NCBI GenBank assembly: GCA_028554755.1
Contig: JAPTOF010000002.1
Span: 7,365,001-7,429,000 of the forward strand
Length of the DNA: 64,000 nucleotides
Direction of reading: 5' to 3'
Source of the DNA: Cordia subcordata
Taxonomy: Eukaryota > Streptophyta > Magnoliopsida > Boraginales > Cordiaceae
In this document: piece after piece, positions 36,732 to 49,853 of the stretch
Layout of the letters: the number at the start of each line of letters is the position of its first letter
How positions within the stretch are numbered: the first letter of the stretch is position 1
Translations under genes and position numbers: made by a program
Notes under the pieces: model-generated
What the model saw: the letters and a program-made list of their open reading frames with translations, nothing else
The model's database searches: none
Told to the model about the DNA's origin: nothing

Positions 36732-39700
36732 AATTTTGAAAATAATTTTTTTTTCAAAAAAAAAAAAGAATTAATGGGTACATGACTTGTACATGTTGGT
36801 AACGTCCCTATGCCTTTTTGGAGCAGATTAAATGTTAGGGGTGGCCATCAGATCCAATATTCAGATTTTGAGTTGGAAAAAAAGTTCATTTGAATAGTAA
36901 AAAATTTGATGATGATGCTTGGATTTGAAACTTTTCAAATTCAGATAGATGAGATAGTTCAAAATGATGATAGATGAATCAATTCTTTTTAAAATACAAA
37001 TATATTTCTATCACATATAACTACTAACCAACAAAAGAGAAAAATTAATAGATATTAAAACAATATATTTTACTTGGCCTGTTCACTTTCACAACATCAC
37101 TAGTCCTAGTCTCTAATATTACCACTCATAAAATGTTTCTTACCAGTCCCTATTTAGAAATGAAACACTCATACAGTGGTCAAGAGACTAAAAATGATAC
37201 AATTATTAGTTTGTGGAGTTGAATCTCCTAATTGGCTACTATTATTATTAAAAGATAATATGATGTGAAATTATACTCTACCTGGACACATAAGCAAAGC
37301 ATGCTAATGTGATAGTACATGTATCACCTAAATATGATGACATGGTATCTTGAGTTCGAAACACAATACTTCAAAGGTCAATACTCAAAAAGATTGAGGC
37401 ATGTGTTGAGATTTGAAGGACCTCTAGACTCTAAATACTGGCTTGAAAAGGTAAATAAGAGTTTCAAAGGTTCAATCCTTTGTAGTTAAGGCGGTTACCA
37501 AATTAGTTCATTAATGAAAAGTTATCAAGAGATTATGGGCACAAAACAAGGAATTACATGGGTGGTTGCAAATGGTTACAAGATTACTATAAAAGAAAAA
37601 AGATTATACAAATGATCCAGCGATCACACGACACCATTCTTTACAAATTTCCTTTACTTTTAGATTCCTAGCCTAGCAATTAGCACAATTTAAAGTAATG
37701 GTATGGTCTAATTTAGTTTATCCATAGCGTAACGTAGTACAGTTCGTAGCATAGATTTATCCTCCTTTCCTAGTGTAATCTTATTTCGCAGTAAATAGTT
37801 ATCAATATTTTAACTTAGCATAATTTTGTAGCTATGGTCGATATGGAGATTTCAATAGTAATGACATTACTAGTTTTCTTTTAAGTCTTTCTTTCTGGTT
37901 ATATTGTTCATAACTATAACAATTTATTTAACTAGAAAGACAAGAACACATAGTCTTATGTACATTTCTTCACTTCTTATAGGGATTCGAGGCCTATTTA
38001 TGGCCCACCCTTGGTGACTCAAACTTTTCTTAGTAATGTCAAGACCCAAAGCAGAGGTCTAGATAAGGCAATCCCGTGAAAATTAGTCCAAAGGAGGAGA
38101 TTAAATTTGTTTCTGACTCACAAACAGCTACTAATTTATAGCATTAGTGTATGCTAATTTTTTGTCTCACTTAAAAGTGAAGCTGTGGTGCAAGAGGGTA
38201 TTTGGCTCTGTATATTTAAATATTTATGAACACTCAAAATGAAAATCTTTTTTCACTTTTTTTTTTTGGCAAATAAACACGCCAGACACTCTAATTCTCA
38301 TCACACACAGAAAACAAACAAAAAGAAATAAGTAGAGCAAATAATTAGGACGTGAACTAAAAAGACCATGGTGCACTGAGGAAGCAACGTCATAATCATT
38401 TTGTCTACCTTATTCTTGGACTCTTGGCCCCACATGTATATCTTCTAGTGTAGAAGACGCAATATCCCGAATCTACCAACTTTAGTTGTTTTCGAGCATA
38501 CTATTTTCAACAATGTCTTATTCGACATGAATTCAAATAATTATACACCATTCTTTTTAAAAAGTAAGGGTCTTTTTTATGGAGAAATAGATGTAGATAT
38601 CGAGTTGTTTATGTTTACAAATTAATTTTATAAATTAATTGGTGAATACAATGTTAAATTATTTATTAGGAAATCAAACTTTTGTGCATGTCGTAATGCC
38701 ATTGCAATTGCTTGTAGACAAGAGATATTTTATATATATATATCTATATATTTTGTCGAAAGATAATTCATTGATCAGTTTAAAAGGGTACACAAAGTTA
38801 CCCAGTACCAGTTGCGTAAATGTCTTTCATCAATAATATAAACAGCTGAGATGGGCAAGAACCCGACCAGTTAAAAGCTAACCTACCTGCTAAGCAATTC
38901 TTGGCAATAGTTGACTGAATAGTTGACTTAGCTTTCTATAAACGAAAAAGAAAAAGGAAAGAAAGATCAGGGTCATTGAGATATCTCTTGTGCTTCAAAA
39001 TAGTAAAATAGTTATTGTGTTAAAGAAAAGATACCAATAAGAGAAGTACAAATTAATAAATAAAATAAATATCTTAATATAAGATCAAACCAAACATGGC
39101 GTAGATCATGAGCCAATGAGCACACACAATATTTTGAAGTATCTTAATGTTTTTAGTTTGTAAATTACTCACACTGAACTTTTCTTCATTTTTTACTTAT
39201 AAAATATCTTCAATCCGTAGATGAAATTGGGAGTGTAGTCCTAAGCTCTATCTAGTAGAACAATGATTCTGACATGGGCTGGGGGAATAGGCTTGGCAAT
39301 CTCGTATGATAGATTGGGCCAGAAAGAACAAAAAATATAAATGGTCTTTGCGACCGTAGCTTCTTAAATTGGGGAAAGATGATAAATCAAAATTCAAACT
39401 TCATAAATTTTGTAAAAAGAAGATAAAGAAGTAAAATGGTATTTGCAAGACCATTTTTTTTCCTTTTAAAAAAAGTAAAAGTTGACTTTATTTGACCAAT
39501 TTGATCATCTTTGTGCTAATGGTAACGGAAAAAATTGTTTCTATAGTTACAAGAGTAGCATCTTCAAACAATCTTTTAGCCGAAAAAAAAAAATTCCTTC
39601 CAAGTATAATTTCAAAAAAGTTTCATGGTCTATTTTACTATGATTTTATAGCAAATGTTAATTTTCATTTGCCTTTTTTTTATTATTATCTTTTCTTAAA

Positions 39701-41623
39701 GGAGGCCTGATCAATTTATATTATAAATCTACAATGCGGACTATCTCAAGCACTATTCCACTTTTATGTAACGTACTTTTACCTTTTTTTTTCCTATTCC
39801 TCTCTTAGAAGTAATAGAGCTTCTTAATAGTTGGTGTAGAGTATAGTTAACTAATTAATCTGTACATATGTTAATTTTTTGATATACATAATGAATTAGC
39901 CGTGAATTATATATAAATATGCAATTAACTTTCCAAATGTTCAAAGCAATGGTCTTAAACATAATGATGCAATGCTTGGTGATGTAATCAACCAGCATCA
40001 ACCTTTTTCCTTTTGTTGTACTTTTTCTACAAGTTGGAAATAACCCGGTTGATCATCATTCTTCCATGCATAATAATAATTCCTATTATGATGATCACAT
40101 ATCAACAGCCTGGCCCATCCCACCACACAATGCTCACTGATCAAGAAATCAACCCACACCACAAATGGATCTCACACCTTCCCATTCCACACCATCACCA
40201 CCCAATAAGACATAAGCCACCACACTGCTCAGGCCAGCTTAACTCACAAGGACTTATTCAATTATTTCAAGAACTTATTCAATTATTTTTGTGGCTAAGA
40301 AAAGTGGAATTTTCATGGGTTGAATGATTGGCATATACCTCAAGAATAAACCAAACTTTCCTTTTATAAGAATTTTGCAAATAGGTGACAGTTTTTAAAT
40401 TAACGGTCTCTTAAACTGTCATAAGAAATCCAACAGTATTTGCTTGCAGCCAGTACAACTATTTTAGTAGCGGGGCCAGGATTCAAAACCGTCATCGATA
40501 AGGAAAAATCTACCGCCTATTTGCATTTTTCTTGTAGTCCTTTTATTTAATCATAAAAGATAACCCAAATGTAATCAAGCATTTTTTGCAAATTAAGTAA
40601 AGCATTTTTGGACATTGAATCGAAATGAAGAGGTTTCAATAGATATTTTAGTTATATAAGAATTTAAGCAAACAGAGAATTATATTCAACCCTTTCGACA
40701 CACTTTTATCTTCTCAAGTGTTTAACGACTTTTCACTTGAAGTAGTTTTATGTATTGTGTGTACTTGCATAAAGGGTCAGGGATATTTTAGGTTTAGAAA
40801 GCACAATTTCGGATTGCAGAAAATATCTAAAACCAAGGTACATGATGGACGTCTAATAAATATTTAAATTTTCACTGACAATTTAAGAAGCATAAATCAT
40901 GTAAACCCTCAAAAAGTTTACATTCAAGTTTAATTTGTAATATATTATCAATTAGCAGAATTTATGACGGCTTTGCCAATTTCATATAAAATTAGGTTAT
41001 CGTATTTCTATAAAACTTTGGCGTAATAAGAATTTAGTTGTTTACAGTACGAAGAAATAAAATTCTAAATCTTGTATAATAAAGAGCAAAACAAATTGTG
41101 GTTCTAGTGAATCCACGACCATTAAACAAAGACAAAGGTCTTCATCAATGGGAAGGCATGCTCAAGACCATGCCCTAAACACTAAGCAATGGCTTTTTCT
41201 TTTCAATCCCGGGAAGTTATAGTGGGTCTAAATAAAGTGAAAAAAAATTGTAAGTTGAGGACATTTCACAGAGACAATTTACTAAATATGGGAACATAGT
41301 GATATTACCATAAATCTACATCAAAAGGAGTAAACAATTGGGGGACTTAATAGTTAATATTGAAATCAACCGACTTTTCTCTTCTAGACTTTGTAAGTTG
41401 ATGAAAACCATGTCATTCTTTGCCTTAAACTTATCGCACTTGCCTTTGTTTTTTCCCCATTTTGATTACTTTAAGATGCGCCATGTGATCTCAATAATTT
41501 TAATGATATAAAATTACCATTTGACACAAGAGATCTTTGGAAATCCAATATAAAATTTAGGGCTTAGTTATAGTCCTCATGTTTAACTCAAAATTTCAAA
41601 TTAGCCCCTAAGGAAATACAAAA
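36732..41623. other. Intergenic AT-rich stretch, no gene seen
   Basis: Nearly 5 kb without a supported gene. The open frames at 39492-39710 and 40013-40327 are low-complexity translations without domain signature or coding context. Confidence 0.5.
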
Positions 41624-42255
41624 GGGTAAAATACACTAGACCCTCTTATGATCTATTATAAGTGCACAATACACCCCTGTAGTGCCAAAAGTCCCACAGT
41701 AGACTCCTGTGGTGAGTAAAAGTTACACACATATCCCTTACTGTTTACACCCCTCCTAATAGTATTAAAATTTACATTAAAAAAGACGTTAATAGCCTTG
41801 CTCTACTTGTTCAATTTTCCATCGTCGTCATCATCAACATCATCATCATCATTATTATTATTATTATTATTATTTTATTTTTAATTAAATATTTTTGATA
41901 GACAAATATTTTTCACTTATTTTTCTGTGTTATCAGATATTAAATACTTAAAAATATTTTTGTAATATTGAGCAAATTGTAGAAATCTAAAAATTACGTT
42001 CCTGTGTTGCTTTTATTTTCTTGCATAGAAATTCAGTTTTATGTTTTCGATATTTGGAACAAATGACCTTTTCTATTTATTGACATTAGTTTTGGTTGGC
42101 TAAAAAAAATAGCATGGCACGAAATAAGTCCTATTAATCTAAAAATATAATCAAATACTCAATTCGATGATGGTTACTTTGTTGAAGCTCGAATCTAGTC
42201 AAACCAATGAGGTCAAAGCTTTGACATTTTCGACCATTAATGATCCATTTGTTTG

Positions 42256-42291
<36 letters not shown>

Positions 42292-42663
42292 CTTAAAATA
42301 TATTAAAAATATTTTTTAAGTATTTTGTGTTTGATAACACCAAAAAAAAAGTTAATAAGAAAATAATTTTCTATCAAAAAATTTTAATTGAAAATAAAAT
42401 TTCAAGAAGAAGAAGAAGAAGAAGAATAAAATAAAAATAACAATAATAATAATAATAACAACAATAAAAGAAAATTGAACAAATGGACTAAGGCTATTAA
42501 TGTCTTTTTTATGTAAATTTTAACACTGTTAGGAGGGATATAACTAGTAAGGGACATGTGTTAAACTTTTATTTACCACAGGGATTAGTTGTGAGACTTT
42601 TGGCACAATAAGGTGTATTTTGCACTTATGATAAACTACAAGAGGATGTAATGCGTTTTACCC
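41624..42663. mobile_element. Foldback/MULE-like element with long inverted repeats, copy 2
   Basis: Begins GGGTAAAATACACTAGACCC and ends ..ATGCGTTTTACCC. The two arms are inverted copies for roughly 350 bp each, including TGTAGTGCCAAAAGTC left and its inverse near 42595. Flanks AATACAAAA (41615-41623) and AAGACAAAA (42664-42672) match at 8 of 9 bases, as expected for a 9-bp Mutator-type duplication. It contains GAT/CAT-, ATT- and GAA-type microsatellites and a (TA)n run at 42259-42289. Non-coding. Confidence 0.75.
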
Positions 42664-44212
42664 AAGACAAAATTTAATCTTGATTCCACAAAAATTGATA
42701 ATTATACCCATGAGAAATCCGCCTTCTCAATATTTAATTTTAGTCCCCCAGTATTTATTTAAATTATTTAGTTACTTCCAAAGAGGACACATGAATGCTG
42801 ACTTGGTCATTTAGTCCAAAAATGATGATATATATGGGACTATTTTGAACACTTATACAAACATTAAGACTCATAATATGTCTTTTTCAATACCAATAAC
42901 TAATTTGAAATTTTGGGTAAATATCGAGAATCATCAATCAATAATATCGTTTAAATACTAAAAGAAAAAAAGAGTCTTCAAGAATGTATTCAAAGAATGT
43001 GAGTGAGAAATATGGATTACAAACATATATATAACATCTATGTATATTTATATAGCAAGATTCGTGTTTTGTACAACATAATTTTTTTTTTCAAAACCTC
43101 ACACATATTGTAAAATTCAAGCTTAAAATATCATTCTTGAAAAAAGTAATCTCAATTACTTGAATTATTTCATAATTTCATATAATGCTGCTTTAGTCAT
43201 GTGACTAGAACATCTGTTTTACGTGGATAATTTTTATATTACCCCAATTGCATAAAGAAAGGGACGTAAGCTTCGATCAAAATGGTCGGTGCCCAAATCG
43301 AAAAAGGTTATATAACTACTCACACGTCACCATTTTCAAATTAAAGCTAGCTTTCAGCTCCACATTTGCATACTAAACTTTTGACACGACACAGAATCCT
43401 TAATGTTCTGCACAATGTTTTGCAAGTTTAACATGAATATTTGATGCTTCAACCTAGAAATTGGGAAAGAAACATTACGTGAAACCTAGAAATTTGGGAA
43501 GAAAAATCTTTATTGATATAGAAAAGACAATGAAACGATTGCGATTTATGTTGTTACAATTATCATGATTTTGTAGTATCGTTATTGTCACATGTATATC
43601 GTTTGCTTCTGTTATAAATTTAAATACTTAAATTACATGAATAAAAAGCAAAGGTCTTTGCTAGTTGAATATGATGCTTCAACATGAAAGCAATCGAACA
43701 CATGAAATTTGAGTGCTTAATGTGCAAATTATATGACTTTATTTAGCTTTATGTTAACAAGAGCATTATTATATATTATTCAGGTAATGATACATTACCC
43801 TTAATATGATAGAAAATTTTCTCATATAAGAGAGAAATGAAAACATAGCCTCAACGATATGAAACATCACCACACCTTCCAACAATGTAGGCATAAGCAA
43901 TTACATAATTATATTTTCAACCAACATAATTTCGCAAATGGATATTTTCTTTCGTTCGACTATGGATATCCAAATGAGGAAAATTACTTCAAATGCCCCT
44001 CGTCTATATGAATGGCCGATATGCATTAGATGTGAAGTGTGGACCTTACATTCGCTCCGGGCCCACACGCACACCAAGGTAAGTGATTCGGTTGATCATT
44101 CGTGAACTTTAAAATTCCCTCTGGACCCACACGCATGATGTGTTAGATGATTCCGGGAAGCGTTCATGAAAAATTCTCCCAAATTAACAAGTGGTTCCGC
44201 CTCACTGGGGGT

Positions 44213-44437
44213 CCGTTTAAATTGGTTATTTGTAAAAGTGTTTTTTTTAATAATTTTTAAAAAATAGTATTTTTTAAAAGTTGAAATTTTTTAAATAAAA
44301 AAAATTATATTTGAATTTTTTTTTCAAAATTTTAATTTTTTTAAAAGCTAAATTAAATAGTTATTGTAAATTTAATGTAATTTTTTCAGAAAACAAAAAA
44401 GTATTTTTTTCCCAGTTCAAAGTAGTCCTAAAACAAC
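44213..44437. mobile_element. Possible MITE with weak inverted ends
   Basis: GGGGTCCGTTTAAATTGG on the left and CCCAGTTCAAAGTAGTCC on the right are imperfect inverted counterparts that bracket A/T-rich filler, similar in style to the MITE at 19919. No target duplication is clear. Confidence 0.3.
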
Positions 44438-45675
44438 CAAAAAGTTTCCATCTTGTTATCTATTAAATGCAGCTAGCAAAACTGGTCAATTATTTGTGCC
44501 ATTGATGTTAGGTGGTTTTGGCAAGATGCAAACAATTATTTTAGTTACATTGTACAATTGGCGTAACATAAATACATTGAACTTTCACATAAACATAATA
44601 ATAGGACAGAATAATAATTTGTTTCACATTAGGCAACCAAAGCCACCATATAAGCTATACTTTGTATAAACACTTCATTGCAAATGATATCAACATGTTT
44701 GCTGTAAGAGTTAGACCAAATGCTAGTGCATTTTTCTTTGCCTAGGTATATTTCTTTTTCACTACCTAGCTAGCCGCCCAACAAATTAACAAGATAGATT
44801 CTGAAGTACGAAAAGTACAAAATTAGCTAAAGAGAAGATGACAAGTGCATGAATTGACCCAAGGATGATTTATGGCAAGTTCAATATTAATCATGATTAA
44901 AGTTTTAGTTAAGGTGATATGGCGTTATCCCAATAAGAAGGATAATACAAATTTAAAGTTCTAGGAAGTGTACTTGTTAAGAGGATTTTTCCTTTATCGC
45001 TTTCGACTCGATAGGAGTCACATTCAAGTTCAATATAATTTGGAGATATCCTAATTCAAAATAAAAAATCGTGAAAATATAATGTTATTAAATTCTTCTT
45101 TTGATTCTAATAAATCAAAAGGTAATCTCTCACACTCGATTAAAGAAGAAATTAAGAAAATATAACAAATCCTATAGGCTAATGCCACAAATTTTACCCC
45201 CAAAATCATATTTTGACTATGCTTCAACTATATCAATTGTACTTGAATTATTAGATAATTGTAGTCATGATAGAATCACTGATACCGATGCTATTTCAAA
45301 AATATAAATGAGACTTTCACTTCATATAGTTCTTCAAAGGTTAAAATAAATCTAACGATCTTTTGCTTTTAAGTTATAATATAATTATAATAAAATAATT
45401 ATATTATCATTTATTGTTATTAATTAATTTATGACGTTATAATATTATTATGACATTCAAATATATCCGATATATAATCTAATCACATGCATAGTGTTCA
45501 TAACTTGACTATGACACTACCTATGTGTCATTTTCATTGCTTTTTGTATGCTTTACACCCAATTTCTTCTTTCTTAGTTAATCTGATAAAGATCGTTGAC
45601 CAAGTATGAATCCATTAATCATGCAATTTAAGTAGTGAAGTATAAAAATTCATAATGAAAACAAGGCTCACAAAG

Positions 45676-45684
<9 letters not shown>

Positions 45685-45715
<31 letters not shown>
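45685..45715. repeat. (AT)n microsatellite
   Basis: Uninterrupted AT dinucleotides, about 15 units. Confidence 0.85.
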
Positions 45716-45716
<1 letters not shown>

Positions 45717-45940
45717 CAAAAAGAAATTATTAAGATAATAAAATTTCTTAAAATTACCTTTTAACTTTAAATAATTAGATCATATAACATATATTGAACA
45801 TCAAAAAAATGTAATCTTACAATATACATAAATACATATACATATATATATATGTATTTATATGTATGTGTCTGTTGGGGTCACTTACAAAGTCTTTTGA
45901 CTTTTAAGAAGAATTATATTTTTAATAGAATCTTTTTTAT

Positions 45941-45943
45941 AAT

Positions 45944-46012
<69 letters not shown>
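45941..46012. repeat. ATACAT/(TA)n microsatellite
   Basis: Hexanucleotide CATATA repeats run into a pure TA run. A short related CATATA/TATATG palindromic patch lies at about 45838-45865. Confidence 0.85.
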
Positions 46013-46017
<5 letters not shown>

Positions 46018-48120
46018 GCATGCCAGCCATGCCTTGAGGAGGTAGGCAAGAAATTTACTTTCGGTGGTCATGGATACACCTTGCGACAAATATTTAAGAG
46101 GGGGAAAAGAAATCGGGAGCCATAATTAATCATTTATATATGGAGTCGTGGAAGTTCATGAAACTTCAATTATAGTTGGCCATCCGACAACAAGATTGAA
46201 CAATATCCAATTTGGTTTATGAAAAAGTTGGTCTTATCAGAAAGACATTTTTGTCGTAAAAGTCGTCGCATTTCATGAGTTTCAAGATTTTCCTACTTGT
46301 ACCTTCTTAACAATTGACCAACAAATTCGACTTGAGAAAATGGAACCCTTATTGAGGGAGATTAAGGTATAGAAGGATAGTGCTAGTTAAAGACACACTC
46401 TAACATTTAAGTCAGAAATAAAAATAGGATTTGATTTGAACAAATATTACAGCATGGAGAGTTTTTGATATAAGTATTTAGGATGAATTACTTTTGTAAA
46501 TTACTCATCCATTTTAGCCTTTTAGTTATTTGTTATGTTTACAGCACAAGGTGTCAGATTTTGGCTTCAGGTGTGATAAGATGAGGGAAATGCTATGTTT
46601 GGACAAGTGCTACATCATTCTATGATGGGTGCCTCCTCTTGAACTTATACAAGTCATTTGCCTTGTCGTGAGTGATTATGTGCGCTCGACGAGAATGTGA
46701 CGTGCTAAATTAGAGTAATTATAATATCGTATATTGATCACGAAGAGATTTTTAGTTACCTTATAATTAGCTAGTTTTGTAAATATAATTAATAATTTTT
46801 TTGGATCAGTAGATTATAGGTTCAAATAATTATTTATTATACCTACAACACTAATTTTGTTTTGAAATTTGAATCAATCTAAGGTTCTGCACTTGTTGCT
46901 TAAACACTCTTTGCTCTACTTCTTCATGTTATAATATTTCGAGAGAATCAAATAAGGTTTCAACCTACTACTTTGCATCCCATCTCAAGGGGATTTGCTT
47001 GTTAGTACTTCGTTAGATTGGAACTCCTTCCTTTAAAGGGGCTGGATACTGTATATCCTAAATATTGAGCAACCATATAATATTGTGCACTTTAAAGTAG
47101 TATGTTCATAATTTTGTTATTATAAGTTTATAATTTTTATATTATATGTTTATAACTTTTAATTATTTACAAATTGCATGTTATATTTTATAATTTTAGC
47201 ACTTTATATTCAAAATTTTTAATTGTTCAAAATTTACAAAATTTTTATATCATATGTTTAGAAAGATAAATTACATATTTATGACTCTTTAAAATATTTC
47301 ACAATATGTAAACAATATATTCATAACTTGTGAATGATATATTCACAGTCTGTGAATGATTTTGAAGCTTGCAGTTGGAGGTATTGTCAAAATCCGATCG
47401 ACAATCGGATTGTTCTGTTATGTTCGTTAGTTTAAAGAGAGTGAATTTGTTAAATTTCATGTTAATCTAACGGTCAGATTGTGGGATTTATTGGGCGGTG
47501 CACTATGTACATTTGAGTATACCATGCTTTGGGTGTATAGTATAATTTGTGTCCTTTAAATGCTTTGATGCTCTTAATTTCGCCATGATTTACTATTTAT
47601 AGATAGATGATAGCATCGAATGCGCTCGAGTAAGGCCGATGAACACGCCTTCTTTTTAGAGTAGAAGGGATTTCTCCACCTTAAAAATAGGAGCTGATAT
47701 GTCCTTAATTGCTGATGGTGCCCTCAAATTGCCAAGCAACGGGGACTAACTGATCTAGTCTACCCATCTCAGTTGACAAGTCACATTTTGTGTACATTTC
47801 GTGCTTGAGTACGAAAGTAGACATAGATATTTTTTGAAAGATTGAACTCAAACTCAACATTTTTTCAAAAATTATTAAAAAATATTTTATGAAAAAAATT
47901 AATCCAAACGAGACCACTTATTTGGGATCTAGACAAGTGGTGGAAGCCTAGTTTCATGCACGTGAGGTCATCAGCACTATCAGGGAAAGAAGCACAGTAT
48001 CGTGCCCAAAAGGGCAGAAGGAAGAAAGCAGGAAAAAAACGTGTATGGCCAGGATTTTCTCTAGGGTCTCTTGTCTGACCAAGACAACATTTGCTCCAAA
48101 GACCTCCAGCCACAAAGAGA

Positions 48121-48219
48121 TCAAACGGTCACAATCACCTCAACGGCTATTTTGGGAAATAACAGAATCTAACGGTCACCATTCCATCGGCGGCTGCCGC
48201 CCTTTACTTTGTATAAATC
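48121..48219 (+). promoter_or_regulatory. Orphan promoter-like region with AACGG motifs and TATA box
   Basis: Three AACGG cores occur within 50 bp: CAAACGGTC (about 48122), TCAACGGCT (about 48141) and TCTAACGGTC (about 48167). The last fits YCYAACGGYY, the mitosis-specific activator bound by three-repeat MYB proteins. A TATAAAT follows at about 48212. No gene is visible directly downstream; the next coding start on this strand is at 49854. It could drive a long 5' UTR of that gene, a non-coding RNA, or be a remnant. Confidence 0.35.
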
Positions 48220-48790
48220 TCGGAAGCCTGTCCGTCCATATTTTGTCGGCAAATTAGGATGAAAATAAATATCTCCTCCAGTAATATATTACGTCAAAAT
48301 AATTCTTAATGATTAATTAAGCCTAGCGATAGAGGATGTGAAACGTGAACAGAAGAATTATTTCTCGAGTTTAAGTCAATTAATAAACTATTTTCTTTAG
48401 GTGGCTCCTATTACATTTCATGTTTTATTTAATTAAATCATGTCTGTTCCACATTACTACGTAAAATAGTATGTGTTGATCCTCATGTAAGTTAGTTAGA
48501 TCTTTCAAAAGTAATTTTCATGATAAAAACAGTAACGTTGTTATATATTTCCTATTCACACCTTTGCTAATCCTCATATATAATGAAATTTTTGTCACAT
48601 AGACGAGTAATTTGATATTTAATATTAGAATTTCCGGCATATAAAAGGAGGTTAGGGAGATGATATATATAGCATTATTCTGAAAAGGATAAATCACGCT
48701 AATTGTTCATTATCTTTTTCCCTTGTAACAATCGTATCATTATCTTTTATTTGTGTCAAATTAGTTTTGTAACTAATAACTTTGTGTCAC

Positions 48791-48955
48791 GTTCTATTTT
48801 TTTTTTTTAGAAAAACACGTTAAATCTCATGTGAATCACACAATCTTAGCCTTGATAAAAAGCAAATCCACTACATTCTATTTTTCCTTAGAAAAACACA
48901 TTAAATCTCATGTGAATCACACAATCTAAGCCTTGATAAAAAGCAAATCTACTAT
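48791..48955 (+). repeat. Tandem duplication, ~83-bp unit
   Basis: Two adjacent copies (48791-48874 and 48875-48955) of a unit with TTAAATCTCATGTGAATCAC and GCCTTGATAAAAAGCAAATC. They differ at a few positions and in the length of a T run. Confidence 0.8.
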
Positions 48956-49227
48956 TGACGTACACATGATGTGAGATTTAACATGTTCTTTTAGTAGAAA
49001 ATAGAGTTTGAAATAATGATGGCATAAGACTATTAGTCATACGACTAATTTCTCACAAATAAAATAAGAGATGGGATCACTACCGGAGGCAAAAATAAGA
49101 AATAGTTGGCGTAATTTATCTTTCAAAAAATATTTGTATGTATGATGTTAAAATAATTAGTTTAATGGTGACCATAGAAAAATTGAAAGAAAACAAATAA
49201 AATAAAGTAGCCGTTGTGGGATTCTTC

Positions 49228-49235
49228 TATATAAA
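49228..49235 (+). promoter_or_regulatory. TATA box candidate for the PNRC-like gene
   Basis: TATATAAA in the context TTCTATATAAAGAAGG, about 620 bp before the start codon. It implies a long leader or a 5' UTR intron. Confidence 0.4.
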
Positions 49236-49853
49236 GAAGGCCACCCCCTGACATATTAGTGAAAGGCGTCTTTCTCCATGCTAAATCAAACCCCAGTTGG
49301 GTTTCTATAATCCCCATCTTCCTCTTCTCTATGTTTATAAACATACACGTTACAAGTTGCACACGTATGATTTAGATCTATAGTTTTGTTTCTGTAATTT
49401 TATGCTCTTTCTTTTTTTTTTTTTCTTAGCTAATCAGTTTTATGCTCTTTCTTTTCTCCTCATAATTTTATGTTCATATTAGCTTTGTGTAAATTCTCGT
49501 ACCCTTTTATACTAATCAATTGGCATAGAAAAAACTTACAGCTTTTTGTAGTTTGGTTCTAGAATTCATAAAGTGCAGAAAATTCTCTGAAAAAAATAAT
49601 ATACTTTCGGGTTCTTGATCCGGGTTTATTTGAGATCATTGCCTGTTTTTTGCTTCCATTTTCTTGTTTAATATCCCAAAAACTTATCAACTTTTTTTTT
49701 ATCTTTATAACTATTAATTCTCTCCTTTGATATCATTGAAGCTTCTCTTCACCATCTTGGAAACTTTTTTTTTTTTTCTCCTTTTTCAACTGTAACGCCT
49801 AAAATTGTTGGGACGAGAACACACACACGCAAACACTAAAAGAAAATATATCC

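Larger units (their letters stand above)
42664..48100. other. Intergenic AT-rich stretch, no gene seen
   Basis: No supported gene. Holds a possible MITE and microsatellites listed separately. Near 47893-47912 'TTAATCCAAACGAGACCAC' resembles one end of a MITE without a visible partner. Confidence 0.5.
48220..49853 (+). other. Spacer and probable 5' region of the PNRC-like gene
   Basis: No coding sequence seen. It contains pyrimidine-rich tracts (about 49408-49432, 49690-49700, 49766-49790) as often found in plant leaders or 5' UTR introns. Confidence 0.4.

Noticed and set aside
40013..40327. 104-codon open frame on the plus strand, His/Pro-rich
   Set aside because: Composition looks like translated CA/CAT-rich DNA; no domain and no neighbours supporting a gene.
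47705..48257. Overlapping open frames around 47.7-48.3 kb
   Set aside because: They occur on both strands in a locally GC-richer patch and show no family signature.
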